The notes: generated from the sequence alone by a model not told the origin. Numbered from the stretch's first letter, positions 11,076 through 23,323 are shown. The stretch is DNA of 64,000 nt from Hirsutella rhossiliensis (GCF_020360975.1 NW_025408672.1:2604001-2668000), one strand, 5' to 3'. Numbers and translations are program-made.

Positions 11076-12847
11076 TCACGAAGCCTCAACCAGTTGGCTG
11101 GTCGCCCCGGTCAGGAGCTTGGGGAGCACTGGCTCCGGCTTGCAGATGGATACGCGGCAAGTGCTGGAATCGTAGGCGACATGTCCGTACTTCTCCCATG
11201 CCGCTTCCCTGTCGATCCGGCCGCAAGCCTGCCGTGCCCTTTGACGGTCGCTGTAGCGGGGAATATCCTTGCCCGGCGGGATATCCAAGACGCCAGACGG
11301 CTGGGGAGCTGGGGTGAGTCGCTGCTCGTCATTGGCATCACCATCGGCCCGGCTGCCCCACGACGTCTGCAATGGGTGGTCAGCGGGCTCGGGACGTGGC
11401 TTCTCGCCTTGCTTCATCGGCGGCATACCATGTTGAGGGTGCAGAGCGCATACAGCTTGACGAGGCCGTGGAAGTAGCCAAAGGCAATGGAGACGGGCAG
11501 GAAGACGACGTCGGCCGGGTTGCGCAGGAAGAGCCCCATGAGCTTGACCACCTTTGTGAAGACAAACATGAAGATAAACTGGGCCCAAAAGGCCCATCGG
11601 CGCTGGTCCATGTCCCAGTCGGCCGTGGCCCACCAGCACGAGGCAAGCAGCAGGGGGTCGATGGCGAAGGCGAGCGAGGTAAAGGTGGCAATGTGCAGCG
11701 CGTACGTGCACCAGGGCTGCTGTCTGGACGGCCATGTTCAGCAGTGCTCTCCCGAGCCGACAGCAGGGGGGGGCCTACCTCCACACGTGGCGGTCTCGGA
11801 CGAGGCTGGTCCAGTTGCTCCGCCAGTTGCTGCGGGCCCAGCGCGAGCACTGGTAGAGGAACTTGTGGCCGTTTTCGAGCGTCGTCTCGAGTTCGCACTC
11901 GCGGCTGTACTGGATCCACGTCTTCCACTGGTGGCTGACGAGCCAGCGGGTGACAAAGTTGTCGTCGTCGGCGTTGAGGATCCACCGCCGCCACTTTTCG
12001 TTTTTGAAGCCGTAGAGAAAGTCGTGGCTCGAGAGAATCTCGGATCGGTAGGCGCCGGTGCGGCCCGACATGCACGAGGTGCCGCCGTCGAGGTTGTGGG
12101 TGGCGGATATCTCAAAATTGCGGCGCTCAATGTAGGCGGCGCCGAGCCAGTTCCAGGCGCGCGTGGACCAGGGGCCCGATCGCTCCCGCTTGACCCTCTG
12201 GCAGGTGCCGACGCCGCCCATGGCGGGATCTTCAAAGGGGGCGAGGATCCAGGGCAGCATGGTCGAGGGCCACGTCACGTCGTCGTCGGCCATGACGGTG
12301 ATGGCCGTCTTGACATTGGGCAGGGCCTCGCAGACCTGGAGGCGCTTGTTGGCGATGGGGGTGTCGAGGACGCGGATGTTGTCGTGGCCGAGCGAGCGGG
12401 CCAGGCGCTCGAGGGCCCTGCGCTTGTCGTGCGTCGTGACGAGTATCAGCTCGGCGGGCTGGCAGGCGAGGATGCTGCGCAGCGAGGGCTCGAGCTCCTC
12501 AAAGACGTTGTGGATGGTCGGGATGACAACCGTCACGTCGTCGTGGGTAAACGAGGGCTTGTCCGGGACGGGTTTGGACCGGTAGGCCCAATGGGCGACG
12601 CAGTGGACGAGCAGGCGAAGATATCGGTGCAGCCTGGCGGCCCAGCGTGTTAGCACACCCGCCCAGGCGCGGCCGTCTGTTTTTTGGGGGAGAGGGGGCG
12701 GAGGCAGCGACAGCAAATGCCTTTGCGAACCCACCACAAGCCCAAGAAGACGTAGGCCCAGAAGGCGGGCGAGGGGCGGAAGTCGCGCGCCAAGCCGACA
12801 AGCAGGCGGCCGGCGATGGCAGCCAGTCGGTCGGCGGCATGGTCCAT
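11076..12847 (-). CDS. GT2-family processive glycosyltransferase (polysaccharide synthase)
   Basis: Four exons: 12847-12735, 12633-11779, 11723-11429 and 11366-11076; introns of 101, 55 and 62 nt start with GTGGGT, GTAGGC and GTATGC and end in CAG. The product is 517 residues. An N-terminal hydrophobic stretch (AFWAYVFLGLW joined to LHRYLRLLVHCVAHWAY) precedes the catalytic core. The core has VTVVIPTIHN, ADDDVTW, NADDDNFVTRW and QCSRWARSNW; the D, DxD, D and QxxRW motifs mark processive GT2 enzymes such as hyaluronan- or cellulose-synthase relatives. Several hydrophobic segments follow (residues ~325-420), then a hydrophilic tail. It probably makes and extrudes a surface polysaccharide at the plasma membrane. 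Related fungal GT2 proteins are linked to hyphal growth on surfaces. The product sugar cannot be told. The upstream GTG-initiated extension was not used because ATG 12847 is the first good start. Confidence 0.88.
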
Positions 12848-14135
12848 GGAGGCCCTCTCGGCCGCGACGTCCCTCTTGCGTGGCCCTCGGTTACGGCGAA
12901 GCGAGACGGTCCACGATGGGGGACGAGGCACAAGCAGTGTTACTCGGGCAAGAACTGCGCCCTCGGCCTTCTGGCAAAGGCGGCGTTCCGTCCAATACGC
13001 CTTCCCTTAGCAACCCCCCTCACGCGCAAGGCACAGTCTTTGTGAAGAGTGGGCGACGCAGGGAAAGGAAAGAAAAGGCGGGCAGGTATGCGGTTTAATA
13101 GAGAGGCGAGCAGGCCCGGAGCCTAGACGCGTCCGCGATGCACGTAGACGTAGGTATGAAAGGGAAGGCCACATAACAACGCCCGATGCTGCTCGCGGGT
13201 GCCCCGAATTAGCAGCAGCAATCCCACCGACGCCAGAAAACCCGAAACCCGATGCAGCGCAGACTCGAAGCGTGTCCAAGGCCGGGAGGAGGAGGGAGCA
13301 GGCGCGGGAAGAATGGGGAGTGCAGTCGTTCAAAGAGGCGAACGAAGGTCTCGAGGAGTGGACAGATCCCCAAACCCAGGACGGCGCGATACTGCGCTGT
13401 CTTCCATGACTCACGACCGAGGAGCAGAGAGGACGGGGGACGACGGGGTCTGGGGATATATACACGACGGCAGAGCGAGGTCGGGTAAGGTAGGTTGAAG
13501 GACGAGAGGTACAAGACGTACAGTATGCATGTAGGTACGTATAAAGGGCATATATGAGCGAGCGTGCGTGTGTGTATGTGTGTATGTGTGTGAATGTGTG
13601 TATGCGCGGTGCGGCGTGTGGGTGGTAAGAATGAGTGAGGGTGAGGAAGCGTGTGCATGCCGAGGGGACATGTCGGCTGGCTGTCTGGCCGTCCCATCCG
13701 TCATCCATTGGATGGGGCATGTCATGCATACAGGTCGGTAGGTATAGGTAGGGTCCGTCGATAATGGGAGCAGGCGTCGTCTGTCTGCTGGGAGGAGACG
13801 AGAGGTGCAAAGACGACGACGGCGAGGGTCCAGTGAAGACGGATGCATGTGCGTGATTGACCAACGGCGAGGTACCTGCCCCCACTGCGTCGTCCACCCA
13901 AAAGGGGGGGGGGGGGGTACCTACATGCAAGGCTCTGGAGAGCAGGAAATTGGATCCTTTGGGCTGCTACACCGACGACGACTCGCCAACATGCAGCAGA
14001 CAGAGGAGGACATGTACTGTATAGCCGGCGGCCTTGGTCGTAATCCACGGCCACCAAGCGCTGCTGTCGTCGGTCAACGCTGCTGTCGTCTCGGGCTGGA
14101 CAATGGCAGACAAGCAAGCCGTGGGGCAGACAGAA

Positions 14136-14218
<83 letters not shown>

Positions 14219-14223
14219 TAGAC

Positions 14224-14262
<39 letters not shown>

Positions 14263-15721
14263 GCTTTGGCTCTGCGAACCTTGCCATGCCAGCTCGTATC
14301 CATCCATAATTAACCGTACCTCGATAGAATAATTATCAGCATATCAATCAAGGCTTGGTGGAGAAAGATAGAAAGATGGATCGATGAGCAAGATAAAACA
14401 AACGAGAGAGACTGCAGCGACGGGGCTACAGGAGGGGGTGTGCTAGTGGGCGAGGGGGTGTGGCCAGCTGAGATTCAATGCTTTAGCGGGATCCACTTCG
14501 ATGGCGCGGGGAGGAGACAGTCATTTACGGGCATGCGTTGTTAGCGGAGGAGGTTCCTTGCTGAAAAGGACTCGTCCAGGACGGGAATATTCGGGCATCA
14601 GACACGGACAATTGTTTTCTCTCGGTCTGTGCAAGACCTTTTGGTGGGCGGTTCCTCGAGGGCACCATCCCATGGCCCACACACGTCTACCTACGCTCCC
14701 TCTACACGTAATATCACCACCGTGGCGCCTATAGTCCAAGGCAATGCATGTGAGCCTGTTCCCACGCAGAGGCCCTGCCTGCTCTGCCTTGTTGCATGCT
14801 GGCAGATCGTGGGCGTGCGTGGCATGGAAGCGACTCTAGAGCAAAACGGCATGAAACCTTGAAACTGCCGCGACACGTACCGGCAACAGTGCCGTCCCAA
14901 TGCCATTGTTGATTCAAGACTTGCAAGACAAGGGAGAGAGCCGAGGCGTGCCTTGTCTCTCCGCTGCCTCTGTGTTACTAAGGTACTAGGTAGGGGACTC
15001 TCTCAACTACCGTAGGTAGGGTACTTAGGTACTCTTCTACCCCGACTCGTAGGCACTCCCAAGTGAACCGCATCCATGTACATATATGGTACTATATAAT
15101 TACTTACTATACCTGCCTGGGCAGCCGTGGACGGACAGCTTCACGTCCGTCTAAAGTCCGTCCGAGTACGGATGTATACTCCGCAAGGTGCGTCACCCTG
15201 GAGTCGAGAGGCGGTAGAGGCAATGTTCCTTTTTTTTTCTAAAAAAAGAGAGACTGACGTACTGTACATGCAGCAATGGACATCAAACTGGTACTGTTGA
15301 GCTGCCAGTGGTCTTCTTGGCCCTAAGCAAATACCTACAGTACTTAGCATCGACCTCTAGGCTACCAGCGCCCACAGCGGGCAATCCCGTATACGTGCCC
15401 CCTCAGGTCTTTTTGCTCCGTCACATCCAATCCTCCATCTCTCGCTTCCTCCACACATGGCCGCAAACCACTGGCATAGCCGTCGTCTCTCTCCAGTGTT
15501 TTGGTCATTTTTTCGCTTCGGCGCTCTCTTACATACATACTGCAATGTACATGCTTCCCCCCTGGCTGACCCCGACCTCCCCTCCTCCACCCCCCCCTCC
15601 TCATCGTGTTCGATCGGCCATGATGGTGGTGGTGGCACCCCAAAGGCTGGTGCGGAGACAGAGAGGCCCCCGGCTGGCATGTGAGCGTCTCTTTGTTGCA
15701 TCTCCATGCAGAAAGGCTAGG
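12848..15721. other. repeat-rich intergenic region
   Basis: This holds the promoter of the GT2 gene (right of 12847), TG-rich tracts near 13565-13625, a homopolymer G run near 13902-13917, the large GACA array, and clusters of AGGTAC/CCTAGG-like strings near 14976-15033. No gene was recognised. Confidence 0.5.
14126..14262. repeat. (GACA)n tetranucleotide array
   Basis: About 137 bp of GACA units with a few single-base variants (AAGA, GATA). Open in all frames on both strands, so it creates long false ORFs rich in Asp/Arg/Gln/Thr or Leu/Ser/Val/Cys. Confidence 0.97.
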
Positions 15722-16015
15722 TTATTCTGACCTCCCCCACCTCACCACTTGGCTGGCCATTTGTGTCGCGCGCTTCTGCCTGCGGTCCTGGCCCATGTCT
15801 TTGTCCTCGAGCCGGCGTCTACTCTCGTCCATCGCCCGCCGTTTGCCGGCCAAAGCACCACCATCGCAATGCTCCTCGGGATTTGCCTCCAGCGTCGCCA
15901 GCTGCTCTTTCGCCCTGGCGGCTGCATCCAGGTCAAGTTGGGCGGGCATGGGCCGATAAGGGCGCTCGCTGAGCTCGGTGCCCACTCGATTCTGGGCATT
16001 TCCCATCGACGTCAT
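15722..16015 (-). CDS. possible small charged protein
   Basis: An ATG-started frame of 97 residues, very rich in Glu, Arg, Lys and Gln, beginning MTSMGNAQNRVGTELSERPY. Third codon positions are mostly G or C, as in the clear genes here, and the composition is protein-like and probably helical. The frame may instead splice after residue 90 (donor GTGAGG at 15745) into a downstream open frame ending at 15357; that intron would be only ~44 nt. No family recognised. It could also be a chance ORF. Confidence 0.4.
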   Translation of the reverse strand: MTSMGNAQNRVGTELSERPYRPMPAQLDLDAAARAKEQLATLEANPEEHCDGGALAGKRRAMDESRRRLEDKDMGQDRRQKRATQMASQVVRWGRSE

Positions 16016-19000
16016 GTCGACGACGGCCTATCATGTATCGTGATGCTCGCCTGACCCCAGACTTGTTGGCCGTGTTGCCAAGAGGGAGCACTGGGCACGT
16101 CGACGAGTGTCCTCGTCGAGCCTCTCTCGTCCCTCCGCTCGGCAAGCTGCCGGGCCGTGGCCGATGAACAAAGCCGTGGTTTTCCTGGGCAACAAAACAA
16201 GAAAGATGACGCCTCACGATATCTCTGACCGGGGGGGGGGGGCCTGTGACACACGCGGACCCCTACGGCTCCCTGCACGCAACGGAGCAGCTGGTGAGAC
16301 AAGAGAAAAGAGGCGGGCTCGAATTGTCCAACCAGAGGCAGGGAAAAAGTGTTTCCATTGGCATGCAGGTACTGGCCTACGACGGCCATGCATCATCGCG
16401 GTCCCCCTCCTCGTCGCCGGCGCCCCCTTCTTGGTCTTGACTGTGAACCTTTTGGGCTCCAAGGCGAAAGCAAGACTTGTGGATTGATGCGTGATGGCAG
16501 GGGGCGCCAAGACAAGATATCCTAAATCGACGGATGCTTGGACCAGACGAGAAGCAAGAGCCGACGCACTTCGGACGTTGCAGTATTACCTGGCGCACAC
16601 CTCATCTACTCATGTACACGCACGACACGGTGCAAAGCAGCCATGAGGCACGTGTGGAGTCGACATACACCGGATCCAGTGGCAGCATCTAGGGGCTGGT
16701 AGGTACGACGACTTGCATTTCAGCATGTGCGCCACGCTGAACAAACGACCTGCCGTATCCGATTCAAACGGCTAGTGTGGGGGGAGAGAGAGACGGGACC
16801 CTGGTTAGTGGTCTCGAGGCCTCTTTTTCCGAGATTGCCCTGGGGATCGCTTGCAATCGGCGGCGCGGGCGGGCAGATCGTGTGGGCTGACGGTGCGTGC
16901 TGGCTGGCTGGTCGGAGTTGCAGTGCATCTGCCTGTCCCCAGAACTCCATGCCCAGTTGAGATGCATGTGTGACGGCGACGCCCCGCTGAGAGTCTGGCG
17001 GGGGGTGTGGGTATGGTGTATGTACGGTTTGGAGGCCAGTCGGGCAAAGACTCGGCGGCGGGCGCACGGCGCATGTACATACATACTATGGAGTAGGTAC
17101 GGCACGAACAAGACTTGCGCCATTGACGCGCCGGCCCTCGATTTGCGCTGCGGCGGGCGCCCGCTGAGGAGGAGAGGGGAAATGGAGGAGGAGTGGGATG
17201 GGGCCCGGTCGAGAATCCGTCCATCCATGGGCCTCGTCGTACGACTGGCGACTGACTGATCTCCCGCATACAACCACAGTAGGCGGTATAAGGGTCTTTG
17301 CCTGTGGAGAGAGAAACGCGTTTCTGATAGCGTCTCGGACCAGGCGCAAAGCATAGCCGACTGCGGCCAGCTAATGCAGGCTTTTCCCCATCTACTCATC
17401 AGGCCAATATGAGCATGTGCCATACCTGCAGCGGGATACGAACAGATCCGGACGTCGGAGCTTTTTTCGCCGTGGCTCTGCCGCGTTGCAAGACCAAGGA
17501 TGACTGCTCGTCCGTGATGCATGTTGCATCGAGCTACAATACAGTACAATACAGTAACTTACATGCTGCCAAGCCCCCAGCAAGAGGAGACGGAACTCGG
17601 TGGACGACGGGGGGAGATGCATGCACATGCTGTACTGTACTGTACATATGGCCATGCACCACCAGTCTCCGCATACTCCCTACCTGGTAGGTAAGGTACC
17701 TAGGTAGGTAGGTAATTAGTTAGACACCTAGGTACTGGTAGGTACTTAGTAGTAGATTGTGTGTCTACGTGCCAAGTAGTGTACAGTATGTACGTAATTA
17801 CAGCACCCGACTCCCACAGACATGACGATGCCCTTTCCTATGCAAGACGTTTTCTGTCTGACACGGCGTCTCGGCCACGCTTCCTTTTGGCGCACGACGT
17901 GCCTCGGGGCAATGTTGCTCGGGTGGGTGGAAAGTGCCGTCTCTGCAGGCAAATCGAGGCGCAGCTGTCTGTCTTGGTGCTTGCTTTTGTATGGACATGC
18001 AAGGACTCAGTCCTCGTGGAATCTCGACCCGGTTCCCAGTCGCAAGGGCATCATTCAACCTGTCCTGTTCACCCTTTGCCGCGTCAGCAGCGCCATCGCA
18101 AGCCCTTCATCTCGATCGTCAACTTCCCCCGTGCAAAAGGGAAGTGATAAGAGACAGCGAGACGGAGAGAGGCGCGCGCCCGAATATCCGTCATCCATCC
18201 TGCCCCCCACCTCGGCTATCGACTCGCCATAACCCTGTCATCGTCGTCCCAGCGGCCCGCTATGGGCCCTCCCGTGGAGCGTCAAAACGTGCTCGCAAAG
18301 AGCCCACATTCCCATGCCCCGAGCGCATTCGTGAGACGCTGACACCCTTCCCCCTTCCCCCTTCCCCCTAAAGACAAGGGCATCGGGCGGGCCAGCCGGC
18401 AGCCTGGCATTGATGGATCGTCCGTCGCGACGTGCTGCTTCTGCTTCTACTGGCTGCCAGACCGTGGATATGTCTCAACACCAGGACGGGCCTAGCAGGG
18501 TACGTGCGTGTGCACACCAGCCGCCTACTCACAGGCCTCGATACAACTCGATATTGGTCTTCATTCATTTTCAAGTCTTGGGATGCAATTCGTCGTCGTC
18601 GTCCAATCAGTACGGCCGGGCCTCCGCCCCCAGTCTCTTCAGTAAGTTGCGCCTCGTTGACGTCTCCTTCTCCATGGCATCCTCGTCCGCACCGATGCTG
18701 CTCTTCTCAAAGGCCGTGTTTCCAAGGCCAATGGCAATGTTGTACCGGTTGCAGTCCCCATGAACGACTCACGGCGCACCGAGGCATTCAGAGCCGCTGC
18801 GCGCACATCTCAAGGTCCGCGATTCCCCACGTCGACCCTCGACCCTCTCTCCAGCAAGATATGCCAATAACACAGCCTTGCTCGGGGACATGGCCCAGAA
18901 CCGGGTTCCAATGCCGGAAAAGTCAATGAGCACCGAGCGTCACCTTTTTCGCGCTGCTCTGAGCTGTTGTCATATAAAGGACGACTTGAAGTTGGCTGGA

Positions 19001-21805
19001 GAGGGGGCACGGGATATATGAGCAATCTCCAAGGGCTGTCGCGGCAAGGCAGCGGCGGAAGGATGCTTTCAAAGTTAAGCGGCGTGTCAATGAGAGCCGG
19101 CTGCGACGACGACATAATTGACCATGGACCCTACCAAGATGCGGTAATGACTTGCGTCTTGGTCCGTCATGGGTGCTTCCATGGATTTTGTTCTGGAGCT
19201 CCTCGAAGACTGCATAGTAGCAACTTCATTGGAGTCCTTCGCGAAACCGACGCGGCCCAAGTCATCTGGTGTATCCCAATGCGCCCCCAACGCACTGGTT
19301 CCGGCTCCACGCCCAAATTCACGGCAGGCATTTCGTAGGTCTCCGAACACTACATGATGACTGGCAAGTTACCTTTATAGTAGGTAGAAAGATCAGGCAT
19401 GATACTCCGTTGGCGACAACGTCGAGAAGAGCGAGAAAAGTGCTTCTTGTCGCTCCTTGAGTCCCAGGAAATGGAGACATCTCTCGCTTCTTGCAAGACT
19501 CGACCTTGACTTCGCCATCCGGCAGGTACCGTCGCCTTCAGTGAGTACTGGTTTCTTGAACGGGATACGGCCGTCTTGGCTTGCCGCCCGGAGCCGCTTG
19601 GCTTCAGTGCATAACATGATTGGAGTACACTATGTCTCGCCGGTCATAGAGTGAGATGTTGCCGAGCGATGCCTCGACCGCACATGCTCAAGACATTCTC
19701 GACTTGATGAGCATCGAGGCCGAGAAAGGGCAAAACAAAGTAGATGGCGTGAGTCTCGAGCAAGGGTCCTCGGTCCTCGTGTCGTGGCGAGCGCCGGCAA
19801 GGGGCCCATTGCTTGCCGTTATTGGTTAGTCAAGTACCGCATCCCATACTGACTTGGGACGGAAAGGAGCACGGGCAGAAGTGTAGCCGATTGGGAGACG
19901 GTGCTGTCATGGGGAGGGCATCGACCGAGTCAACGCAGCGGAAGCGGCATCGAGTCGCCGCGGAGAGGAATAGGCAACGAGTCGCAGAGGCACACTTGTT
20001 CCTGCACAGCGGCTGGTACAGTTCAGGCAGGGATGGCCAAGCGGGATGCTAAGCCAGTTCGGGTGGCGGCACGAAGCCCTAGAGCTTTGACGACGGCGCC
20101 ATATTCCCATATGCCCGAGACGAGCGAGCAAGCGGCTTGGCTTAGGCAGAAGCAGGATCAGGGGTCGAGGTAGAGGCATATCTGTTCCATGCATGGGGCT
20201 TGGTTGGCAGACCGTGGCTGGAAAAGTGAGTCTTGCGGACTGGGATTGGATCACATGAGAGCGAGTGCAAAGTCGTGGCGATGATGCGTGCGACGTCGCT
20301 CTTCTGGTGTGGTTGCAAATCTGCATCCATCTTTGACTGGAGGATCAAGGTGTTGTTGTTAGACAAAGGAAAAATCAGGCGCAAGTGGCACGTATTACCT
20401 CAGCAGGCTTAGGCCTCCGCCCCATCTCTGCCTGATGGGCAGGGGGCTCTGAGCACCCGAGAGGATGGCAGCTAGACTCTTTGCTCTGTTTTGAAACCAA
20501 GGCCAACGGCAAGCAAATGCTTCCATCTGTATAGTTTGGTGTTTCCCCGAGGCCAGCCGCATCTGAGTTCCATGACCGAGGTGGCCCGTTAGTAATCAGC
20601 ACAGCACTGCGTGACTAATACTCCGGAATGGAAATGCTTCACCCCCATGTCACCATCACCTTCAACCCCCCCTTTGCTCGTCTGGACAGCAGCATTCACC
20701 CAGCCGTCTGTTGGCCGAGTCGAAATGTCTCATCAGCGGATGGATGGGCCTAGCAGGGGTACGCCGTGCTTCAGCCGCTCGCGCAAGGCTCGTCTCTGGC
20801 GCGCCTGCCTGCATCCCGCATCTGCCATAAACCCTCTGCTGACATTGGGTGATGCTTGTCTCAGATCGCGCAGCACGCATCGTCACTTTTTTTCCCTTGG
20901 CCTCAGTTGTCGTCTGGCGCCATGCCCCTCGTCCCATCGGCAACAGCAGCGGCCCCCAAGAGGCGCTGTTGGAGATGTGCCTCTTTTCGTGGTTGCGGAC
21001 AAGACATGGCTAGCAACTAGGAAGCATCTGAGACAGAGCTAGCTGACTGCTACTGTAGTCTCTCCCATGCTTAGCCAATTGCCGGCAATGGCTCGCCGAC
21101 CGATCAATATGCACATGTGAGATGTGGCGTCTCAGCCGACTTGCTCCGTTGCAGTTGACGGAAAGATGAGGCCAGCAAACGCGGGAACCTGAGAAGCAGA
21201 CTTCATACGTCGTCGACTTCCAAGCCACATGAGGAGCCCTTTATTGTACTCGCGCCTACCCACCACCAAATACCTCCCCGGCCGGGCGTTTCGTTTCGTT
21301 TCGTTTCGCTGGCCCCCACATCGGCTGCATAGACGGCGGCAGGCCATGCATGGTGAGCACGCGGAGCCCTCGCAACCATGCGAAACTGGTGGGTGCGTCC
21401 ACCATATCGCCGTCGTCGTTGTGGCAGAGCATGGGATCCACCCTACGCAACTCGACCGATCGGGGTCTCTCTTGTGGAGAAGCCCTGGAACTATTGCACG
21501 AACTCAGCAGGACACCTCACATTTTCAAAGAGCTTTCACTGTGAATCTTTGCGGCCAAGAAAACACTGTGTGGAGGCTGACGACTCATATGTAACAGACG
21601 CAGCCAGCTCCGCCGGATGGAGCACGGGAGAACCAAGCCCAGGCGATTTCCACATAGAATGCTCGACCCCTCTTGAGGCTTAATCGCCGCATGGTCAGTC
21701 GGTCTGCTTTGTACGAGCGAATCGCTAACTTTGAGTACTTATATATTCTAGGGAGCGGTAGCTATGTACAGCGGGTGTAAGTCACCAAGCGCCCTGCCTC
21801 CACTG
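16016..21805. other. long intergenic region with weak coding-like fragments
   Basis: No gene could be modelled. Clusters of AGGTACCTAGGTAGG-like palindromic strings lie at about 17684-17752. Between about 18.8 and 19.9 kb, open stretches on the minus strand (for example around 19087-19350 and 19393-19617) and a 57-residue plus-strand frame at 19656-19829 read like protein. They do not join into a defensible model; this may be a decayed gene. Confidence 0.4.
19656..19829 (+). CDS. possible 57-residue ORF
   Basis: ATG-started frame beginning MLPSDASTAHAQDILDLMSI and ending at TAG. The composition is protein-like, but the opposite strand is also open here, so strand and reality are uncertain. 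No family seen. Confidence 0.2.
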   Translation: MLPSDASTAHAQDILDLMSIEAEKGQNKVDGVSLEQGSSVLVSWRAPARGPLLAVIG

Positions 21806-23323
21806 CTACTGCTTCTTAGAAGCACCACACTCTTTCTCGGCCTTACGGCCCTCTTCGCTGCAGGCCTCAAAATCAGTGGGCTTCTCCTTCTTGCAACGAC
21901 TAAAGGCCTTGAAGCCCTTGGCGCGGCAGTTGTTCTTGGTGGGAACCTTCGGGGCCTTCAGGGTCTGCTCCGGCGCGCCCGCGAGACACTCCTCCTTGGC
22001 TTTGCGCTCCTGGTTGGCGCAACCCTCGCGGTCGAGGCGCTGGTCCTCGGGAAGGTCATCCAGGCACTTGTCGAATATTTTTTTAGCCGCGTCGGTACAG
22101 ACCTTTTCCTCGAGGGACGACGCGCTTGTGGCCTTGGGGGTGAGACACTCCTCCTTGGCTTTGCGCTCCTGGTTGGCGCAGCCCTCGCGGTCGAGGCGCT
22201 GGTCCTTGGGAAGATCTTGTAGGCACTTGTCGAAGATCTTCTTAGCCGCGTCGGCGCAGACCTTTTCGCCGGGGGACGACGCGCTTGTGGCCTCGGCGGA
22301 AGCTTCCTTGGCAGTGGGGAGCTTCGCAAGGTCCTGCGCAGCCTTGTTGGCCTCGTCCGTGACCTGCTTGGCAGTCTCGGATGGCAGTGTGTTGTCCAGT
22401 TGCAGGTTCTGGACGATTTGACCAATCTTGGTTGCAGCCGCCTGGCCATCCGCGTCAGGGCCGAGTTCCTTGAGGCTGGGAACAACCTTCTCGGCGAAGT
22501 CAGTCTCGACCCTGACGTTGACAGACTTGTAATTGCCCAAGGCTTCAACGGCCACGAGAAATGTGGCGGCGACATCGTGGCTGCTGCCCTGGCTCAACAA
22601 ATCGATGACGGACTTGATGGCAGTGCGACATGTATCAGAGTTGCAGTTCTGCTTGGCGGAAGAGCTAACTTCAGCAGCGTTCAGCCCATCCGCGTTTCCA
22701 GCGGCAGTGGAAACATCGCCGGAAGGTGGGGAGGCACTCTTGGCGGCTTCTTGAAGAGCTTTGATGGTATCCATGGTGATCTTGATGACAACATCGAGCT
22801 CTTCTCCGACAGTGGCAGCGACAACGGCGGCACCGATGACAACATTGGAGGCAGTGCTTTCGCCCATGGCGTTGTGAATGACTCCCTTGATCGATGCCAA
22901 GACCACAGGGGCCTGAGTCGCGTTGTCGCCGTTGGTGGCGTCAGCGGCGGCCTTGCTGAGGGCACCAACGACGTTGGCGAGGTCCTGTTCCGTATTGACC
23001 GGGCCGCTCTGTTCAGCTACCTGAGAGAGCTGGGTTTTGACGTTCTCTGGAAGGCCGGCCTTGGCGACCTCCTGAGACACATCCTGCGAGCTGAGCTGCA
23101 GCTGCAGCTGAATAACGCCAGCATCACCAACGAGGGAGCCTCGGGCCTCGCCCTCCGCTCCTTGGGGACCGGCCTTGGTTTCGGCGCCGACGTTGGTCGA
23201 CGCCTCTCTGCCTGGGCCGGAGACAACCAAGGCGTCAACCCCGGCGTCCACACCGGCGGGAGCGGCAAGCCCGAAAGATTCAAGAGCCGCGACAGCAGCA
23301 ACGAGCACGAGGGAGTACTTCAT
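21806..23323 (-). CDS. secreted protein with three CX10C/CX10C cysteine units
   Basis: An intronless 505-residue protein. Residues 1-20 are a clear signal peptide (MKYSLVLVAAVAAL...LAAPAG). Residues ~25-330 are Ala/Val/Asp-rich, predicted mostly helical, with one small Cys pair (NCNSDTC). The C-terminal third carries three units with the pattern C-x10-C-x(10-14)-C-x10-C. The first two are near-identical copies with a 53-residue period (159 bp in DNA, near 21983 and 22142 on the plus-strand copy). The third is degenerate with a shorter middle spacer. Each unit looks like a helical hairpin clamped by two disulphides. Secretion, repeats and no known domain make it an effector-like candidate. A TATA box lies 145 bp upstream. 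Confidence 0.88.
   Translation of the reverse strand: MKYSLVLVAAVAALESFGLAAPAGVDAGVDALVVSGPGREASTNVGAETKAGPQGAEGEARGSLVGDAGVIQLQLQLSSQDVSQEVAKAGLPENVKTQLSQVAEQSGPVNTEQDLANVVGALSKAAADATNGDNATQAPVVLASIKGVIHNAMGESTASNVVIGAAVVAATVGEELDVVIKITMDTIKALQEAAKSASPPSGDVSTAAGNADGLNAAEVSSSAKQNCNSDTCRTAIKSVIDLLSQGSSHDVAATFLVAVEALGNYKSVNVRVETDFAEKVVPSLKELGPDADGQAAATKIGQIVQNLQLDNTLPSETAKQVTDEANKAAQDLAKLPTAKEASAEATSASSPGEKVCADAAKKIFDKCLQDLPKDQRLDREGCANQERKAKEECLTPKATSASSLEEKVCTDAAKKIFDKCLDDLPEDQRLDREGCANQERKAKEECLAGAPEQTLKAPKVPTKNNCRAKGFKAFSRCKKEKPTDFEACSEEGRKAEKECGASKKQ
21983..22235. repeat. 159-bp tandem duplication inside the CX10C gene
   Basis: The strings GAGACACTCCTCCTTGGC at 21983 and 22142 open two near-identical copies that differ by a handful of substitutions. 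They encode cysteine units 1 and 2, so the repeat arose by a recent in-frame duplication. Confidence 0.9.

Noticed and set aside
11487..12653. 388-codon plus-strand frame
   Set aside because: Antisense shadow of the GT2 gene; the minus strand has the full catalytic motif set.
14074..14309. Long Leu/Ser/Val/Cys-rich and Asp/Arg/Gln/Thr-rich frames
   Set aside because: They are produced by the GACA array, which is open in every frame.
21983..22235. CRISPR-like array or transposon repeat
   Set aside because: The two copies are coding and adjacent, with no spacers; they are an in-gene duplication.
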